Virus record (IMG/VR): IMGVR_UViG_3300023196_001718
Location: 1-21,088 of that record
Strand: one strand, 5' to 3'
From: a virus
Length of the DNA stretch: 21,088 nucleotides
This document shows, in pieces, positions 13,531 through 21,000 of this stretch (position 1 is its first letter; every line of letters starts with the position of its first letter). The notes under the pieces were generated by a model. It was given only the letters and a program-made list of their open reading frames with translations. It ran no database searches and was not told the origin of the DNA. Both the position numbers and the translations under genes were made by a program.

Positions 13531-13755
13531 ATGCCAAAATTAAAATTAATATCAGGAACACTGAGACAGGATAATATTCCACAAGGAGTGGATGAAAATA
13601 TCTTTGCCCATGCGTTTGATGTAAATCCTTTAATATCTTTATTTAAAGATTTAGAATTAAAAGATTTTGCAGATGATGCTGCGGCTGCTACAGGTGGTGT
13701 AAAATTATATGATTTTTATCATACTAGCGGTACTGTAAAGATTAGAATAGCATAA
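13531..13755 (+). CDS. Small structural protein, 74 aa
   Basis: A small protein starts 1 nt after the connector-like gene stop. It begins MPKLKLISGTLRQDNIPQGV, continues with a hydrophobic segment around ANPL-type turns (FDVNPLISLFKDLELKDFAD), an alanine run (DDAAAATGG) and a beta end (TSGTVKIRIA). No signal peptide or membrane helix was found. Its place between connector-like and Ala/Gly/Thr-rich genes suggests a minor virion part or assembly factor. Function is unknown. Confidence 0.65.
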   Translation: MPKLKLISGTLRQDNIPQGVDENIFAHAFDVNPLISLFKDLELKDFADDAAAATGGVKLYDFYHTSGTVKIRIA

Positions 13756-13778
13756 TTACAAAATAAAAATAAATAACA

Positions 13779-14768
13779 ATGTTTAAAACAGATAACACAA
13801 TTAATGTACTTATAGGTAAAGATATCGCTTCTACAGCAGGTGTTCAGATTACTGACGCTGCTACTGCGGGTACTTATATTGCAGACGGAGAATTGACTGT
13901 ACTAGGAGCTAATGACGGTGTTCTAGGTGCAGGAGATACAGTTGTAGACTCTCCTAAAATTAAAATAGTACAAGGAAGAGGTGCAGCGACTAATGGCTTA
14001 AAATGGTCAGTAGATATTGACGGAACTAATGTTCTTAAAGCTACAGCACTTTCTTATAGAGCACCAGTAGAACAAGTATCTTTCGTAGGATATGACACAG
14101 TAGCTGCTGCAGGTGATATTGAAGTATTACCTTATACAGACTATAAAATGACAATCATTTATAAAAATGATGTAGAAGTATTTTCAGAACAATTATTAAA
14201 AAGAACTTACTACTATACAACAGGAGCATCAGACACAGGAGCAACAGTAGCTGCTGCATTTGTTGCCTTGATTAATGGTGATGAGTTTTATGGACCAGTT
14301 GCTGCAGTTACTAATGCAGGTCTTTTATATGGAATCAGTCTTACTGGTCAACCATTAGACTTTGTATTAGGAGATTTCAAATACAATAAAATGTCTTTTG
14401 ACATTCAATTATCAGGATTTGGAACTACAGGAACAACTACTCCTACAGCTGCTGACAAAGGTTCAGGAACATATGAAGAAGTAGCAGAACTAGAATGGTT
14501 TGCAAATGGAGAAGACGGAGCAATTAACCGTATATGGCATCCAGCACCAGCAGGAACTTCAGATGCTACATCAGGAGTAACTTATGATGTAATTGCTATT
14601 GAGAGTTTTGATAGTTCTGAAGCTTATGCTGTTTCAGGAACTAAACCTTCTAGAAACTTAATTTATATTATGCTTCCAGTAGATGCAGGACAAGCAGCTA
14701 CCCTATTAGGGCAGTTGAATCCTTGGTTAGCTTCAGCTACCGCACCACAAGCTGTATTAGCAGTATAA
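13779..14768 (+). CDS. Ala/Gly/Thr-rich structural protein, 329 aa
   Basis: Probably an abundant virion protein. The chain is beta-rich, with many Ala, Gly, Thr and Asp and only acidic/polar turns (GKDIASTAGVQITDAATAGT, GAGDTVVDSPKIKIVQG). It has no Cys in the parts inspected and few Lys/Arg. A Tyr-rich strand RTYYYTTGASDTG lies in the middle, and an FGTTGTTTPTAADKGSGTYE linker divides it into two regions. The leader is A-rich and the gene is followed 12 nt later by the strongest rightward terminator of the window, which would set its transcript apart from the fibre and lysis genes. Candidates are a tail tube, neck or capsid decoration protein. I cannot decide among them from sequence. Confidence 0.7.
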   Translation: MFKTDNTINVLIGKDIASTAGVQITDAATAGTYIADGELTVLGANDGVLGAGDTVVDSPKIKIVQGRGAATNGLKWSVDIDGTNVLKATALSYRAPVEQVSFVGYDTVAAAGDIEVLPYTDYKMTIIYKNDVEVFSEQLLKRTYYYTTGASDTGATVAAAFVALINGDEFYGPVAAVTNAGLLYGISLTGQPLDFVLGDFKYNKMSFDIQLSGFGTTGTTTPTAADKGSGTYEEVAELEWFANGEDGAINRIWHPAPAGTSDATSGVTYDVIAIESFDSSEAYAVSGTKPSRNLIYIMLPVDAGQAATLLGQLNPWLASATAPQAVLAV

Positions 14769-14779
14769 TTAAACTAAAC

Positions 14780-14809
14780 AAGGGGGCGTAAAAACCCCCT
14801 TTATTTTTT
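14780..14809 (+). terminator. Strong intrinsic terminator between head and fibre genes
   Basis: AAGGGGG (14780-14786) pairs with CCCCCTT (14795-14801), 7 bp with five G-C pairs, 8-nt loop CGTAAAAA, then ATTTTTT (14803-14809). The next start codon follows at 14813, only 3 nt after the T run, and no promoter box lies between. Confidence 0.9.
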
Positions 14810-14812
14810 CCT

Positions 14813-15403
14813 ATGGCATTAGCATTAGACTTTACAGTAAAACAACAAACTAGTTGTACAGAAATATTATTTACAGATTTAACTGGAGATTATGATGTAA
14901 CTACCAACCCTGGAGGTTGGGGAGCTCCTAATACAAACAGAGCTAGTGTTACTTCAAGTACTTTAACTATTACAACGCCTTCAGGCGTTACTTATGTAAT
15001 AGATATTACAGCAGAAGTAATTGCTGATAGTCCTATTATTATTACTAATGACCAACTAGGAGGCACTGCAGGTTCATGTGTTCCTGACGGACAGTATTAC
15101 ATCCTTTGGGGTGTTACGGATATTATTGCTCATGCGCCAACTACTTACACTAAAGAAATGTATTTTTTCTTTGATTGTGTAATAGCTTGCAAGGTTGCTA
15201 GTTTATTTACTAGTTTAGATTTAACTAGTTGTAATCCTTGTAATGAAACATTAACTTCTAAGATTAGCAACGCACTTCTTGCGTGGGCATATCTAGAAGC
15301 TCTAAGAAATGCAGCTTGTTGTGGTAAAACAGAACTATTTGCAAATATTTTAACTACGCTAGAAAGAATGGTTGACGATAGTCAATGTACTTCTTGCGGA
15401 TAA
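14813..15403 (+). CDS. Cysteine-rich virion protein candidate, 196 aa
   Basis: A two-part protein. Residues 1-120 are beta-rich and Thr-rich (STLTITTPSGVTYVIDITAE, GQYYILWGVTDIIAHAPTTY), like phage structural domains. The C-terminal third is helical with many cysteines: FFDCVIACK, LTSCNPCNETLTSK, AACCGKTE, and a terminal CTSCG. I count ten Cys in all, several as CxxC pairs, which could bind a metal or form disulfides in the virion. It starts directly after the terminator at 14780-14809 with no promoter in between, so it depends on read-through or an undetected promoter. The following genes (collagen-like, then another Cys-rich protein) suggest a shared assembly. Family not recognised. Confidence 0.7.
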   Translation: MALALDFTVKQQTSCTEILFTDLTGDYDVTTNPGGWGAPNTNRASVTSSTLTITTPSGVTYVIDITAEVIADSPIIITNDQLGGTAGSCVPDGQYYILWGVTDIIAHAPTTYTKEMYFFFDCVIACKVASLFTSLDLTSCNPCNETLTSKISNALLAWAYLEALRNAACCGKTELFANILTTLERMVDDSQCTSCG

Positions 15404-15425
15404 CTTTTAAAAACTTTTTATAATT

Positions 15426-15899
15426 ATGGCTTGCACTAACGGAAATGCAACATGTATTCCTATAGGACCTACAGGTGCTACTGGAGCAGATGGCGCAGCA
15501 GGGGCTGACGGTACTAATGGTTCTGTATTTGAACACTTTGATACAAACTCACCTGATTTTGGATGGGTTAATGGAGTAGACACTCTTGTAACAGGAATGA
15601 CTCACACTCTTACAGGGCCTACAGGAAATTACGCAGTTCAGTTTAATTTACTAAATAATAAAAAAGCAACTTCTTCTGGAAGTATAAAATTATTTGTAAA
15701 CGGTGTTAATGTACATACATGGGGGCCTATAATTCAAGGCACATTATCTGGTAGTCCAGACCAAATTAGAGGCACAGACAGCTCTATATGGAGAGGAAGT
15801 ATAACAAACGGAGATGTTGTAGAAGTTAAAACAATTAAAACTACAGACGCATCTATAACTACTGTACAATATTCTTGGATGATACAAAAGCTTGACTAA
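15426..15899 (+). CDS. Collagen-like fibre protein, 157 aa
   Basis: The N-terminus MACTNGNATCIPI has two cysteines. Residues 14-31 then hold six Gly-X-Y triplets (GPTGATGADGAAGADGTN), the signature of a short collagen-type triple helix. The rest (from about 33) is a beta-rich globular domain with GDVVEVKTIKTTDASITTVQ near the end, like the trimeric heads of phage fibres and C1q/TNF-type jelly rolls. A short homotrimeric fibre on head or tail is likely. It overlaps the next gene by TAATG and follows the first Cys-rich gene by 22 nt, so these three probably assemble together. Confidence 0.75.
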   Translation: MACTNGNATCIPIGPTGATGADGAAGADGTNGSVFEHFDTNSPDFGWVNGVDTLVTGMTHTLTGPTGNYAVQFNLLNNKKATSSGSIKLFVNGVNVHTWGPIIQGTLSGSPDQIRGTDSSIWRGSITNGDVVEVKTIKTTDASITTVQYSWMIQKLD

Positions 15900-16240
15900 T
15901 GGCTGCAATAAAATTACCTAAAGCAAATTTTGAATTAAGACTACAACATATAGGTTGCTGTTTAGCGGACAAAGCTGAAGCACTTAGAGTACAATTAGCA
16001 TTAGGATTTGCTTGTTCAGAGTCTACTATATTATTTCAATACTATAGTGTGATGTATGAATTACTTAAAGACTATACAGTAGATGATAGTCTCACTTGCG
16101 AAGAGCAAGAATTAATAAATTGTTTAACTGCAGAAGAACTTGAAACTATATTTGCACATTTCTCTGATTACTGTACTCACTGTTATCCTTTAGAGACTGT
16201 AGACATAGCAACTTTAAATAACTGCCCAACCTGTTCATAA
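15899..16240 (+). CDS. Cysteine-rich helical protein, 113 aa
   Basis: A mostly helical protein with nine cysteines in 113 residues: HIGCCLADKAEALRVQLALG near the N-terminus, GFACSE, LTCEEQELINCLTAEE, DYCTHCY (CxxC), and a terminal NNCPTCS (CxxC). Its C-terminal CxxC followed by one residue parallels the CTSCG end of the 14813 gene, so both may use the same metal-binding or disulfide chemistry. There is no signal peptide or membrane helix. It lies between the collagen-like fibre gene and the lysis cassette, joined on both sides by TAATG overlaps. A virion minor protein or a fibre assembly factor are possible. The family is not recognised. Confidence 0.7.
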   Translation: MAAIKLPKANFELRLQHIGCCLADKAEALRVQLALGFACSESTILFQYYSVMYELLKDYTVDDSLTCEEQELINCLTAEELETIFAHFSDYCTHCYPLETVDIATLNNCPTCS

Positions 16241-16434
16241 TGACAATATTTAACAACACAAAGAAAACAAGATTTAAACTGGCTATTTTTGGTTCAGTAT
16301 CTTTACTAGCTATTACAATAACAGGTATGATAGTACCTGATATGAAAGATATAGCAGAAACTGCTTTAGCAGGCTTTTTAACTATCCTTTCTTCTTATAT
16401 ATTAAGTGACGGATACAGAAAATCTTCAAAATAA
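16240..16434 (+). CDS. Putative holin, 64 aa
   Basis: A small membrane protein directly ahead of the endolysin gene. It has a basic start (MTIFNNTKKTRFK), a first hydrophobic stretch (LAIFGSVSLLAITITGMIV, about 14-32), a short acidic loop (PDMKDIAE), a second hydrophobic stretch (TALAGFLTILSSYIL, about 41-55) and a charged tail (SDGYRKSSK). Two membrane segments and the charged tail fit a small holin that opens the inner membrane at lysis. Sequence alone cannot exclude an antiholin or another membrane protein. It starts in a TAATG overlap and ends 5 nt before the endolysin. Confidence 0.65.
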   Translation: MTIFNNTKKTRFKLAIFGSVSLLAITITGMIVPDMKDIAETALAGFLTILSSYILSDGYRKSSK

Positions 16435-16439
16435 GTATA

Positions 16440-16883
16440 ATGGCTTATAGGTTCAGCAAAAGGAGTAAAGAAAGAATAGAAGGAATAAATCCTTTATTAA
16501 TTAGTATTCTTTTAGACGGCATTAAAGACTCGCCTTATGATTTTGGTATACCTAGAGATGGAGGTTTCAGAACCTTACAAAGACAGAAAGAATTATATGC
16601 AAAAGGAAGAACTACTGAAAAATTACGTTCTAAAGGCATAGAAGACATTGAAGGAAGGCCTAATGCAAGTAAAATAACGTGGACTCTTAATTCCTATCAT
16701 AGAACTGGTAACGCATTTGACATATACGCATATGTAGGTGGAAAAGCTAGTTGGAGTATGAAATATTTAGAACCTATTGCTAGACACTTACAAAAGATAG
16801 CTTTAGAAGAGTTTAACACAGACCTTGAGTGGGGTTACGACCTTTGGAAAAAAGACGGAGCACATTTTCAAATAAAAGAATGA
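16440..16883 (+). CDS. Endolysin, M15-family L-Ala-D-Glu/D-Ala peptidase, 147 aa
   Basis: A zinc peptidase that cleaves the peptide side of peptidoglycan, similar in size to T5 endolysin. The key motif SYHRTGNAFDIY (85-96) supplies zinc ligands His87 and Asp94. LEWGYDLW (129-136) supplies the likely catalytic Glu130, and DGAHFQI (139-145) supplies the third ligand His142. The preceding DGGFRTLQRQKELYAKGRT (40-58) is the usual Arg/Gln substrate-binding stretch of the family. There is no signal peptide, so it needs the holin to reach the wall. Its stop overlaps the next start as ATGA. Confidence 0.9.
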   Translation: MAYRFSKRSKERIEGINPLLISILLDGIKDSPYDFGIPRDGGFRTLQRQKELYAKGRTTEKLRSKGIEDIEGRPNASKITWTLNSYHRTGNAFDIYAYVGGKASWSMKYLEPIARHLQKIALEEFNTDLEWGYDLWKKDGAHFQIKE

Positions 16884-17473
16884 ATAATAACTTCTCTAAT
16901 TTAAAATCAATAGTAATACTAGGTCTTATAGTTATTATTATAGTGTTACGAGGATGTAATAGACATACTATTATTAAAAATGGGGCTAAACAAATAGAAA
17001 TACATACTGTAGTAGACACTGTTCGTGAATATACTACGCATATAGATACAATTCCTTTTATAGACACTATTAAAAGATATGTGAGTATAAACATCAACGA
17101 ACCAGAAATAATGCCTGAAACAGGCTTAAATGAATATTCAGAGGCTTTTAACGACTCTTTATTAAGTGGGGAAATAAAAAGTGTAGTAAAAGGTACTTTA
17201 ATAGAACAATCTTTTACATACACTACTAAATTTCCACAATACATAGTAAAAACTGATAGTATTTTTACTACTATAGAAAAAACAAATACTATTATAGAAA
17301 ATAAAAGAGAACTATATTTAGGTTTTGAATTAGGAGGAAATATGACTAAATTCAATATATCGCCTATAATTAGTTTAAAAGATAAAAATCATAATTTGTA
17401 TTCCTTTAGATACAATGTTATTAACAAAACATTTAATATAGGATTACAAAAACAAATAAAATTTAGACAATGA
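16880..17473 (+). CDS. Spanin-like membrane protein candidate, 197 aa
   Basis: The start is taken as ATG 16880, overlapping the endolysin stop (ATGA); a longer frame from GTG 16829 lies inside the endolysin gene and is less likely. One N-terminal membrane segment (SIVILGLIVIIIVLRGC, about 10-26) ends in a Cys, followed by a periplasmic-type stretch with repeated Asp-Thr units (VVDTVREYTTHIDTIPFIDT). The C-terminus has alternating beta strands (LYLGFELGGNMTKFNISPII ... KTFNIGLQKQIKF) ending in Phe-Arg-Gln, reminiscent of outer-membrane strands. Position after the endolysin suggests a spanin that links or fuses inner and outer membranes. Whether it is a lipoprotein or a membrane-anchored type is uncertain. 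Confidence 0.6.
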   Translation: MNNNFSNLKSIVILGLIVIIIVLRGCNRHTIIKNGAKQIEIHTVVDTVREYTTHIDTIPFIDTIKRYVSININEPEIMPETGLNEYSEAFNDSLLSGEIKSVVKGTLIEQSFTYTTKFPQYIVKTDSIFTTIEKTNTIIENKRELYLGFELGGNMTKFNISPIISLKDKNHNLYSFRYNVINKTFNIGLQKQIKFRQ

Positions 17474-17844
17474 GCAGCAGACCAACAATGACAACTACTC
17501 TTAATGAGAAAAGAAACCTCATTCTTGTTGAGGTTCTTAACGCAATTAAATCTGGCGGAGGCGGTGGGCCAGCAAAAGCTACTGAAGCAACACTAATAGA
17601 AGTTAGAGATAATACTGCTGCAGATGCTACAACATTAACCTCATCTTCTACTACGGGAGCAGGAACAATACCTGCTTTAAGTAAAGCTGCAACTATCTTT
17701 ATTGATGGTACAGGGGGAGAAATAAATGGTGTAGTAAGACCAGATGGTTGGTCACAATCTTTTGAATTTAACAATGATACATTGCCTGCTATACCTTACG
17801 ATGGTAACGGTTCTGCTACAATGTATGTAGATATACTAACGTAA
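17470..17844 (+). CDS. Fibre-associated protein, Gly/Thr-rich, 124 aa
   Basis: The protein begins with a helical start (TTTLNEKRNLILVEVLNAIK), then five glycines in a row (KSGGGGGPAKATE), a Thr/Ala/Ser-rich linker (ATTLTSSSTTGAG) and a beta end with IDGTGGEINGVVRPDGWSQS. Such low-complexity Gly/Thr/Ser chains are usual in tail-fibre or baseplate appendages. The segment AKATEATLIEVRDN resembles linkers found near phage tail parts. It overlaps the previous stop as ATGA, and 1 nt separates it from the next gene. The domain family is not identified. Confidence 0.65.
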   Translation: MSSRPTMTTTLNEKRNLILVEVLNAIKSGGGGGPAKATEATLIEVRDNTAADATTLTSSSTTGAGTIPALSKAATIFIDGTGGEINGVVRPDGWSQSFEFNNDTLPAIPYDGNGSATMYVDILT

Positions 17845-17845
17845 T

Positions 17846-18226
17846 ATGTTTGGAACAGTAACAAGAACAAATACAACTATAGCTCTAATAACTAAAGTTG
17901 CACATGGGTTAACGATTCCTGTGGGAGATAAGTTAATGGCTATTTATGTTGATTCTGGTACGGGTAATTTATTACCTTCAGATGCAACAGACTCTAATAA
18001 ACAGAAAGCCTTATTTGTAACTGAAATAGTTAGTGTTGATGCTATAAGAGCTCAAACTACTGGATTCCTTACATCTACTGCACATGGTTATACGGTAGGA
18101 GAATACTACTATGTAACAGATGCTGGTGATGGTGGTTTTTCAACTACGCCAGGTACATTAAATGACGTAGGATTCTTAGTGCTTGATGCAAACACCTTGA
18201 TATTAATGGATAATAGAGAATTGTAG
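17846..18226 (+). CDS. Beta-rich tail/fibre accessory protein, 126 aa
   Basis: A beta-rich protein with two similar phrases: KVAHGLTIPVGDKLMAIYVD near the start and STAHGYTVGEYYYVTDAGDG in the second half. The AHG(L/Y)T.(P)VG core is repeated, so it may be built of two related domains of about 50-60 residues. AHG.. phrases of this kind occur in many phage structural proteins. It probably sits on the fibre or the tail tip. It ends in a TAGTG overlap where the GTG begins the large repeat protein gene, which suggests translational coupling. Confidence 0.65.
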   Translation: MFGTVTRTNTTIALITKVAHGLTIPVGDKLMAIYVDSGTGNLLPSDATDSNKQKALFVTEIVSVDAIRAQTTGFLTSTAHGYTVGEYYYVTDAGDGGFSTTPGTLNDVGFLVLDANTLILMDNREL

Positions 18227-20112
18227 TGAAGATAGTTGGAAACTTATATAAACCACTTGAATTTGAGATTCCTAATCTTATAGACCCTCTATTCAAAATG
18301 ACTATTGATACTACCCAAGCAGGTAGTGCTTCAGATACATTTATTTTACGTTTAGGAAACGGAGCTACTAATATGACTGTATATTGGGGTGATGGAAATA
18401 GTGATGTAATAACTGCATATAACCAAGCAGAATTAACACATGTCTATGCTTCAAGTGGTAGTTATCAAATTAGCTTAAGTGGTTCTTTTGTAGGTATTGC
18501 TTATGGTAATCTTGGGGATAAATTAAAAGTATCTTCAATAGATAATTGGGGTACTAACCAATGGACAAGTATGAATGGTGCATTTAGAGGTTGTACTAAT
18601 CTAGTTGCTAATTATAGTGACTCACCCGATACTTCATTATGTAGTGTTATGGCTTACGCATTTGCTTTTTGTCCAAATTTTAATGGAGCAGTTAATTTTG
18701 ATACAACTAGTGTAACAAGTATGAGTAATATGTTTAATACTTGCACAGTATTTAATCAGCCTATAACATTTGATACACAAAGTGTAACTACAATGGATTT
18801 AATGTTTAGGAGATGTGATGCGTTTGACCAAACTATTAATTTTGACGGAAGCGCATTAACCAATGCTTACCAAATGTTTATGATGTGTTCAGCATTTAAC
18901 AGTTCTGTCACCATTACTAACTCTACTCTTTTAACAAATTGTGGATATATGTTCTATCAATGTTTGGTATTGGATGCACCTATTGAGATAAATACTACAA
19001 GTTGTACTCGTATGGATTATATGTTTCAACAATGTTGGGTATTTAATTCTTCAATAACTTTTAATGGTGGTACGGGTTCTGTAACCAATATGTCTAGAAT
19101 GTTCTATGATTGTCCTTTATTCAATCAGCCTATAACAGCTATAAATGATACATCAAGTGTTACTAATATGTCCTCAATGTTTGAGCATTGCCGCAAGTTC
19201 AACCAAACTGTTGCATTTGATACATCTATTGTAACTACTATGAGTGCAATGTTTAGTAATTGTAGGGAGTTTAATCAACCTATAACATTTAATGCTCCGT
19301 TAGTTGCTAATATGTATGTAACATTTAATGCTTGTTGGCTTTTAGACCAACCAATTAGTTTAACAACTACATCAGCATTAACAAGTTTATATTTAACATT
19401 CCAAGATTGCTTCGTGTTAAACAGTTCTGTTACTATTAGTGATACTTCGGGAGTAACTACTATGAGAGGAATGTTCTTTGATTGTCTTTTGTTTAACCAA
19501 CCATTAACATTTGATACAACATCTTGTACCAATATGCAGGATATGTTTAGAGCTTGTGCAGTTTTCAATAGCACTCTTAGTTTAAGTGATACTTCTCTTG
19601 TTACTACAATGGGTCAAATGTTTAGTGGTTGCTTAGTATTCAATCAACCTATTAATTTTAATACTTCAAGTGTTGGTGTAAGTGGATTTATTGCAATGTT
19701 TTATAACTGTAGAAAGTTTAACCAACCAATAGCATTTACTACACCTCTATTATCGGGGTTATTAAATTCAATGTTCAATAATTGTTTTGAATTTAATTCA
19801 ACCATATCATTATCTGATACATCAAATGTAACAAGTATGTCCACAATGTTTTATAATTGTTTCCTATTTGACCAAGATATTAGTGCATTTCAAATAAATT
19901 CTCTGACTAATGCAAGTCAAATGTTTCAATTTTCAGCATTAAGTAAGGTTAACTATGACCCACTATTAGTAGCTTGGGAAGCATACGGAACAAATAATGT
20001 TACACTCCACGCAGGAACAGCTCACTATTCAGCAGGTGCTCCAACAACAGCACATGATGCCTTAACAAGTGTAGGAAGGGGATGGACAATAACTGATGGA
20101 GGTACACCTTAA
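18226..20112 (+). CDS. Large repeat adhesin (PKD-like plus BspA/DUF285 repeats), 628 aa
   Basis: The start is GTG 18226 within a TAGTG overlap. Residues 25-90 look like a PKD/immunoglobulin-like domain (VYWGDGNSDVITAYNQAELT then HVYASSGSYQISLSG). About 18 repeats of roughly 24 residues follow, with consensus T-S-x-V-T-x-M-x-x-M-F-x-x-C-x-x-F-N-Q-P-I-x-F-D, the DUF285/BspA leucine-rich-type repeat. The MFxxC cysteine recurs in nearly every repeat, giving a ladder of about 17 Cys. The last 30 residues (GRGWTITDGGTP) close the domain. BspA-type repeats act in adhesion, so receptor binding or fibre function is inferred. There is no signal peptide. Confidence 0.9.
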   Translation: MKIVGNLYKPLEFEIPNLIDPLFKMTIDTTQAGSASDTFILRLGNGATNMTVYWGDGNSDVITAYNQAELTHVYASSGSYQISLSGSFVGIAYGNLGDKLKVSSIDNWGTNQWTSMNGAFRGCTNLVANYSDSPDTSLCSVMAYAFAFCPNFNGAVNFDTTSVTSMSNMFNTCTVFNQPITFDTQSVTTMDLMFRRCDAFDQTINFDGSALTNAYQMFMMCSAFNSSVTITNSTLLTNCGYMFYQCLVLDAPIEINTTSCTRMDYMFQQCWVFNSSITFNGGTGSVTNMSRMFYDCPLFNQPITAINDTSSVTNMSSMFEHCRKFNQTVAFDTSIVTTMSAMFSNCREFNQPITFNAPLVANMYVTFNACWLLDQPISLTTTSALTSLYLTFQDCFVLNSSVTISDTSGVTTMRGMFFDCLLFNQPLTFDTTSCTNMQDMFRACAVFNSTLSLSDTSLVTTMGQMFSGCLVFNQPINFNTSSVGVSGFIAMFYNCRKFNQPIAFTTPLLSGLLNSMFNNCFEFNSTISLSDTSNVTSMSTMFYNCFLFDQDISAFQINSLTNASQMFQFSALSKVNYDPLLVAWEAYGTNNVTLHAGTAHYSAGAPTTAHDALTSVGRGWTITDGGTP

Positions 20113-20122
20113 ATAAGAAGAT

Positions 20123-20422
20123 ATGTTAAAAAGTGTAAATCAAATATCAAAAGATAATCCTAATAGATGGTTTCTTGTCTATGACAATGATTCAGGTGAG
20201 GCATCATTTGTATTATTTGGATACTTAGGAGCAATAAATGAAACTGAACTATCAACAGGACAACCTAATATATTAGCTTTTTTGACTGAAGATGAGTTAG
20301 AGATATACTTGGATACCATTGCAGGAGAAAATTATTACAAGGATGCTGTAGAAACAGAGTCTCCAAAGTTTCAAGGCCCATCAGGGAAGTATGAGCCAGT
20401 AGTAATAGAAGAAATAGATTAA
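20123..20422 (+). CDS. Hypothetical acidic protein, 99 aa
   Basis: The gene follows the repeat adhesin by 10 nt. It is acidic with alpha/beta character: NRWFLVYDNDSGEASFVLFG (14-33) looks like strand-turn-strand, FLTEDELEIYLDTIAGENYY is helical, and a proline-containing acidic tail (GKYEPVVIEEID) ends it. No membrane segment or motif was recognised. Small proteins just after a fibre gene can be fibre assembly chaperones or fibre-tip parts, so that role is possible, but there is no direct support in the sequence. Confidence 0.6.
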   Translation: MLKSVNQISKDNPNRWFLVYDNDSGEASFVLFGYLGAINETELSTGQPNILAFLTEDELEIYLDTIAGENYYKDAVETESPKFQGPSGKYEPVVIEEID

Positions 20423-20432
20423 AAATAAAATT

Positions 20433-20981
20433 ATGAGTGAAAGAAATCAACCAATATTAAGTATACTAAACACATCACTGTATGTAGGCTTATCTGATAG
20501 TGCTACTTTAACTGGAGGAACTGAACAGAGTTTATTACCAGCTACAGGTCAAGGTTCTTTATCTGTTCCTGGAAACGCATTTAAAGTTGGAGATAGTTTC
20601 CATCTTGTAATGGCAGGAGAGATACCAGTAGGAGATAAGTTAGATGATTTCACATTTAAAGTGTATCAAGATGGTGTAGTTTTAGGAGAGATAACAGTAA
20701 AGCTTGAAGATATAACTGTTGCAGGTGAAAGTTTCTGGGAGGGAGAAGTAGATTTTACTATTAGAACAATAGGAGTTGGAGGTACAGTGTGTTCTAATAT
20801 TGATTGGACTTTCAATAAGAACCTTACAAAAGACTTTAAAGGAAGTAGAAGCGTTACAGTTACCACAATAGATACAACAACAGCAAGTGCTTTAACTGTT
20901 ACAGGACAAGTAGTTGGAGGAAATGGCTCTGAATTAGTAACTAAACTTATGACTCTACATAAAGTGATTGCAGGAGTTTAA
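20433..20981 (+). CDS. Beta-rich structural/fibre protein, 182 aa
   Basis: A soluble beta protein: SLSVPGNAFKVGDSFHLVMA (42-61), then TFKVYQDGVVLGEITVKLED, WEGEVDFTIRTIGVGGTVCS, and a helical end (ELVTKLMTLHKVIAGV). The LGGT...G(N/D)AF..GD.. style is common in phage fibre tip and virion appendage proteins. One Cys is seen. The gene starts 10 nt after the 99-aa gene. Its function is unknown, but the block of fibre genes makes a virion role likely. Confidence 0.65.
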   Translation: MSERNQPILSILNTSLYVGLSDSATLTGGTEQSLLPATGQGSLSVPGNAFKVGDSFHLVMAGEIPVGDKLDDFTFKVYQDGVVLGEITVKLEDITVAGESFWEGEVDFTIRTIGVGGTVCSNIDWTFNKNLTKDFKGSRSVTVTTIDTTTASALTVTGQVVGGNGSELVTKLMTLHKVIAGV

Positions 20982-21000
20982 TTAATAAAGAATAAGAAAA

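Noticed and set aside
16829-16880. GTG 16829 start for the spanin candidate
   Set aside because: It would place 17 residues inside the endolysin coding region. The ATG at 16880 with the ATGA overlap matches the style of the other junctions.
16813-17355. Long leftward open frame opposite the spanin candidate
   Set aside because: It overlaps fully with two well-supported rightward genes and has no promoter or sensible neighbours.
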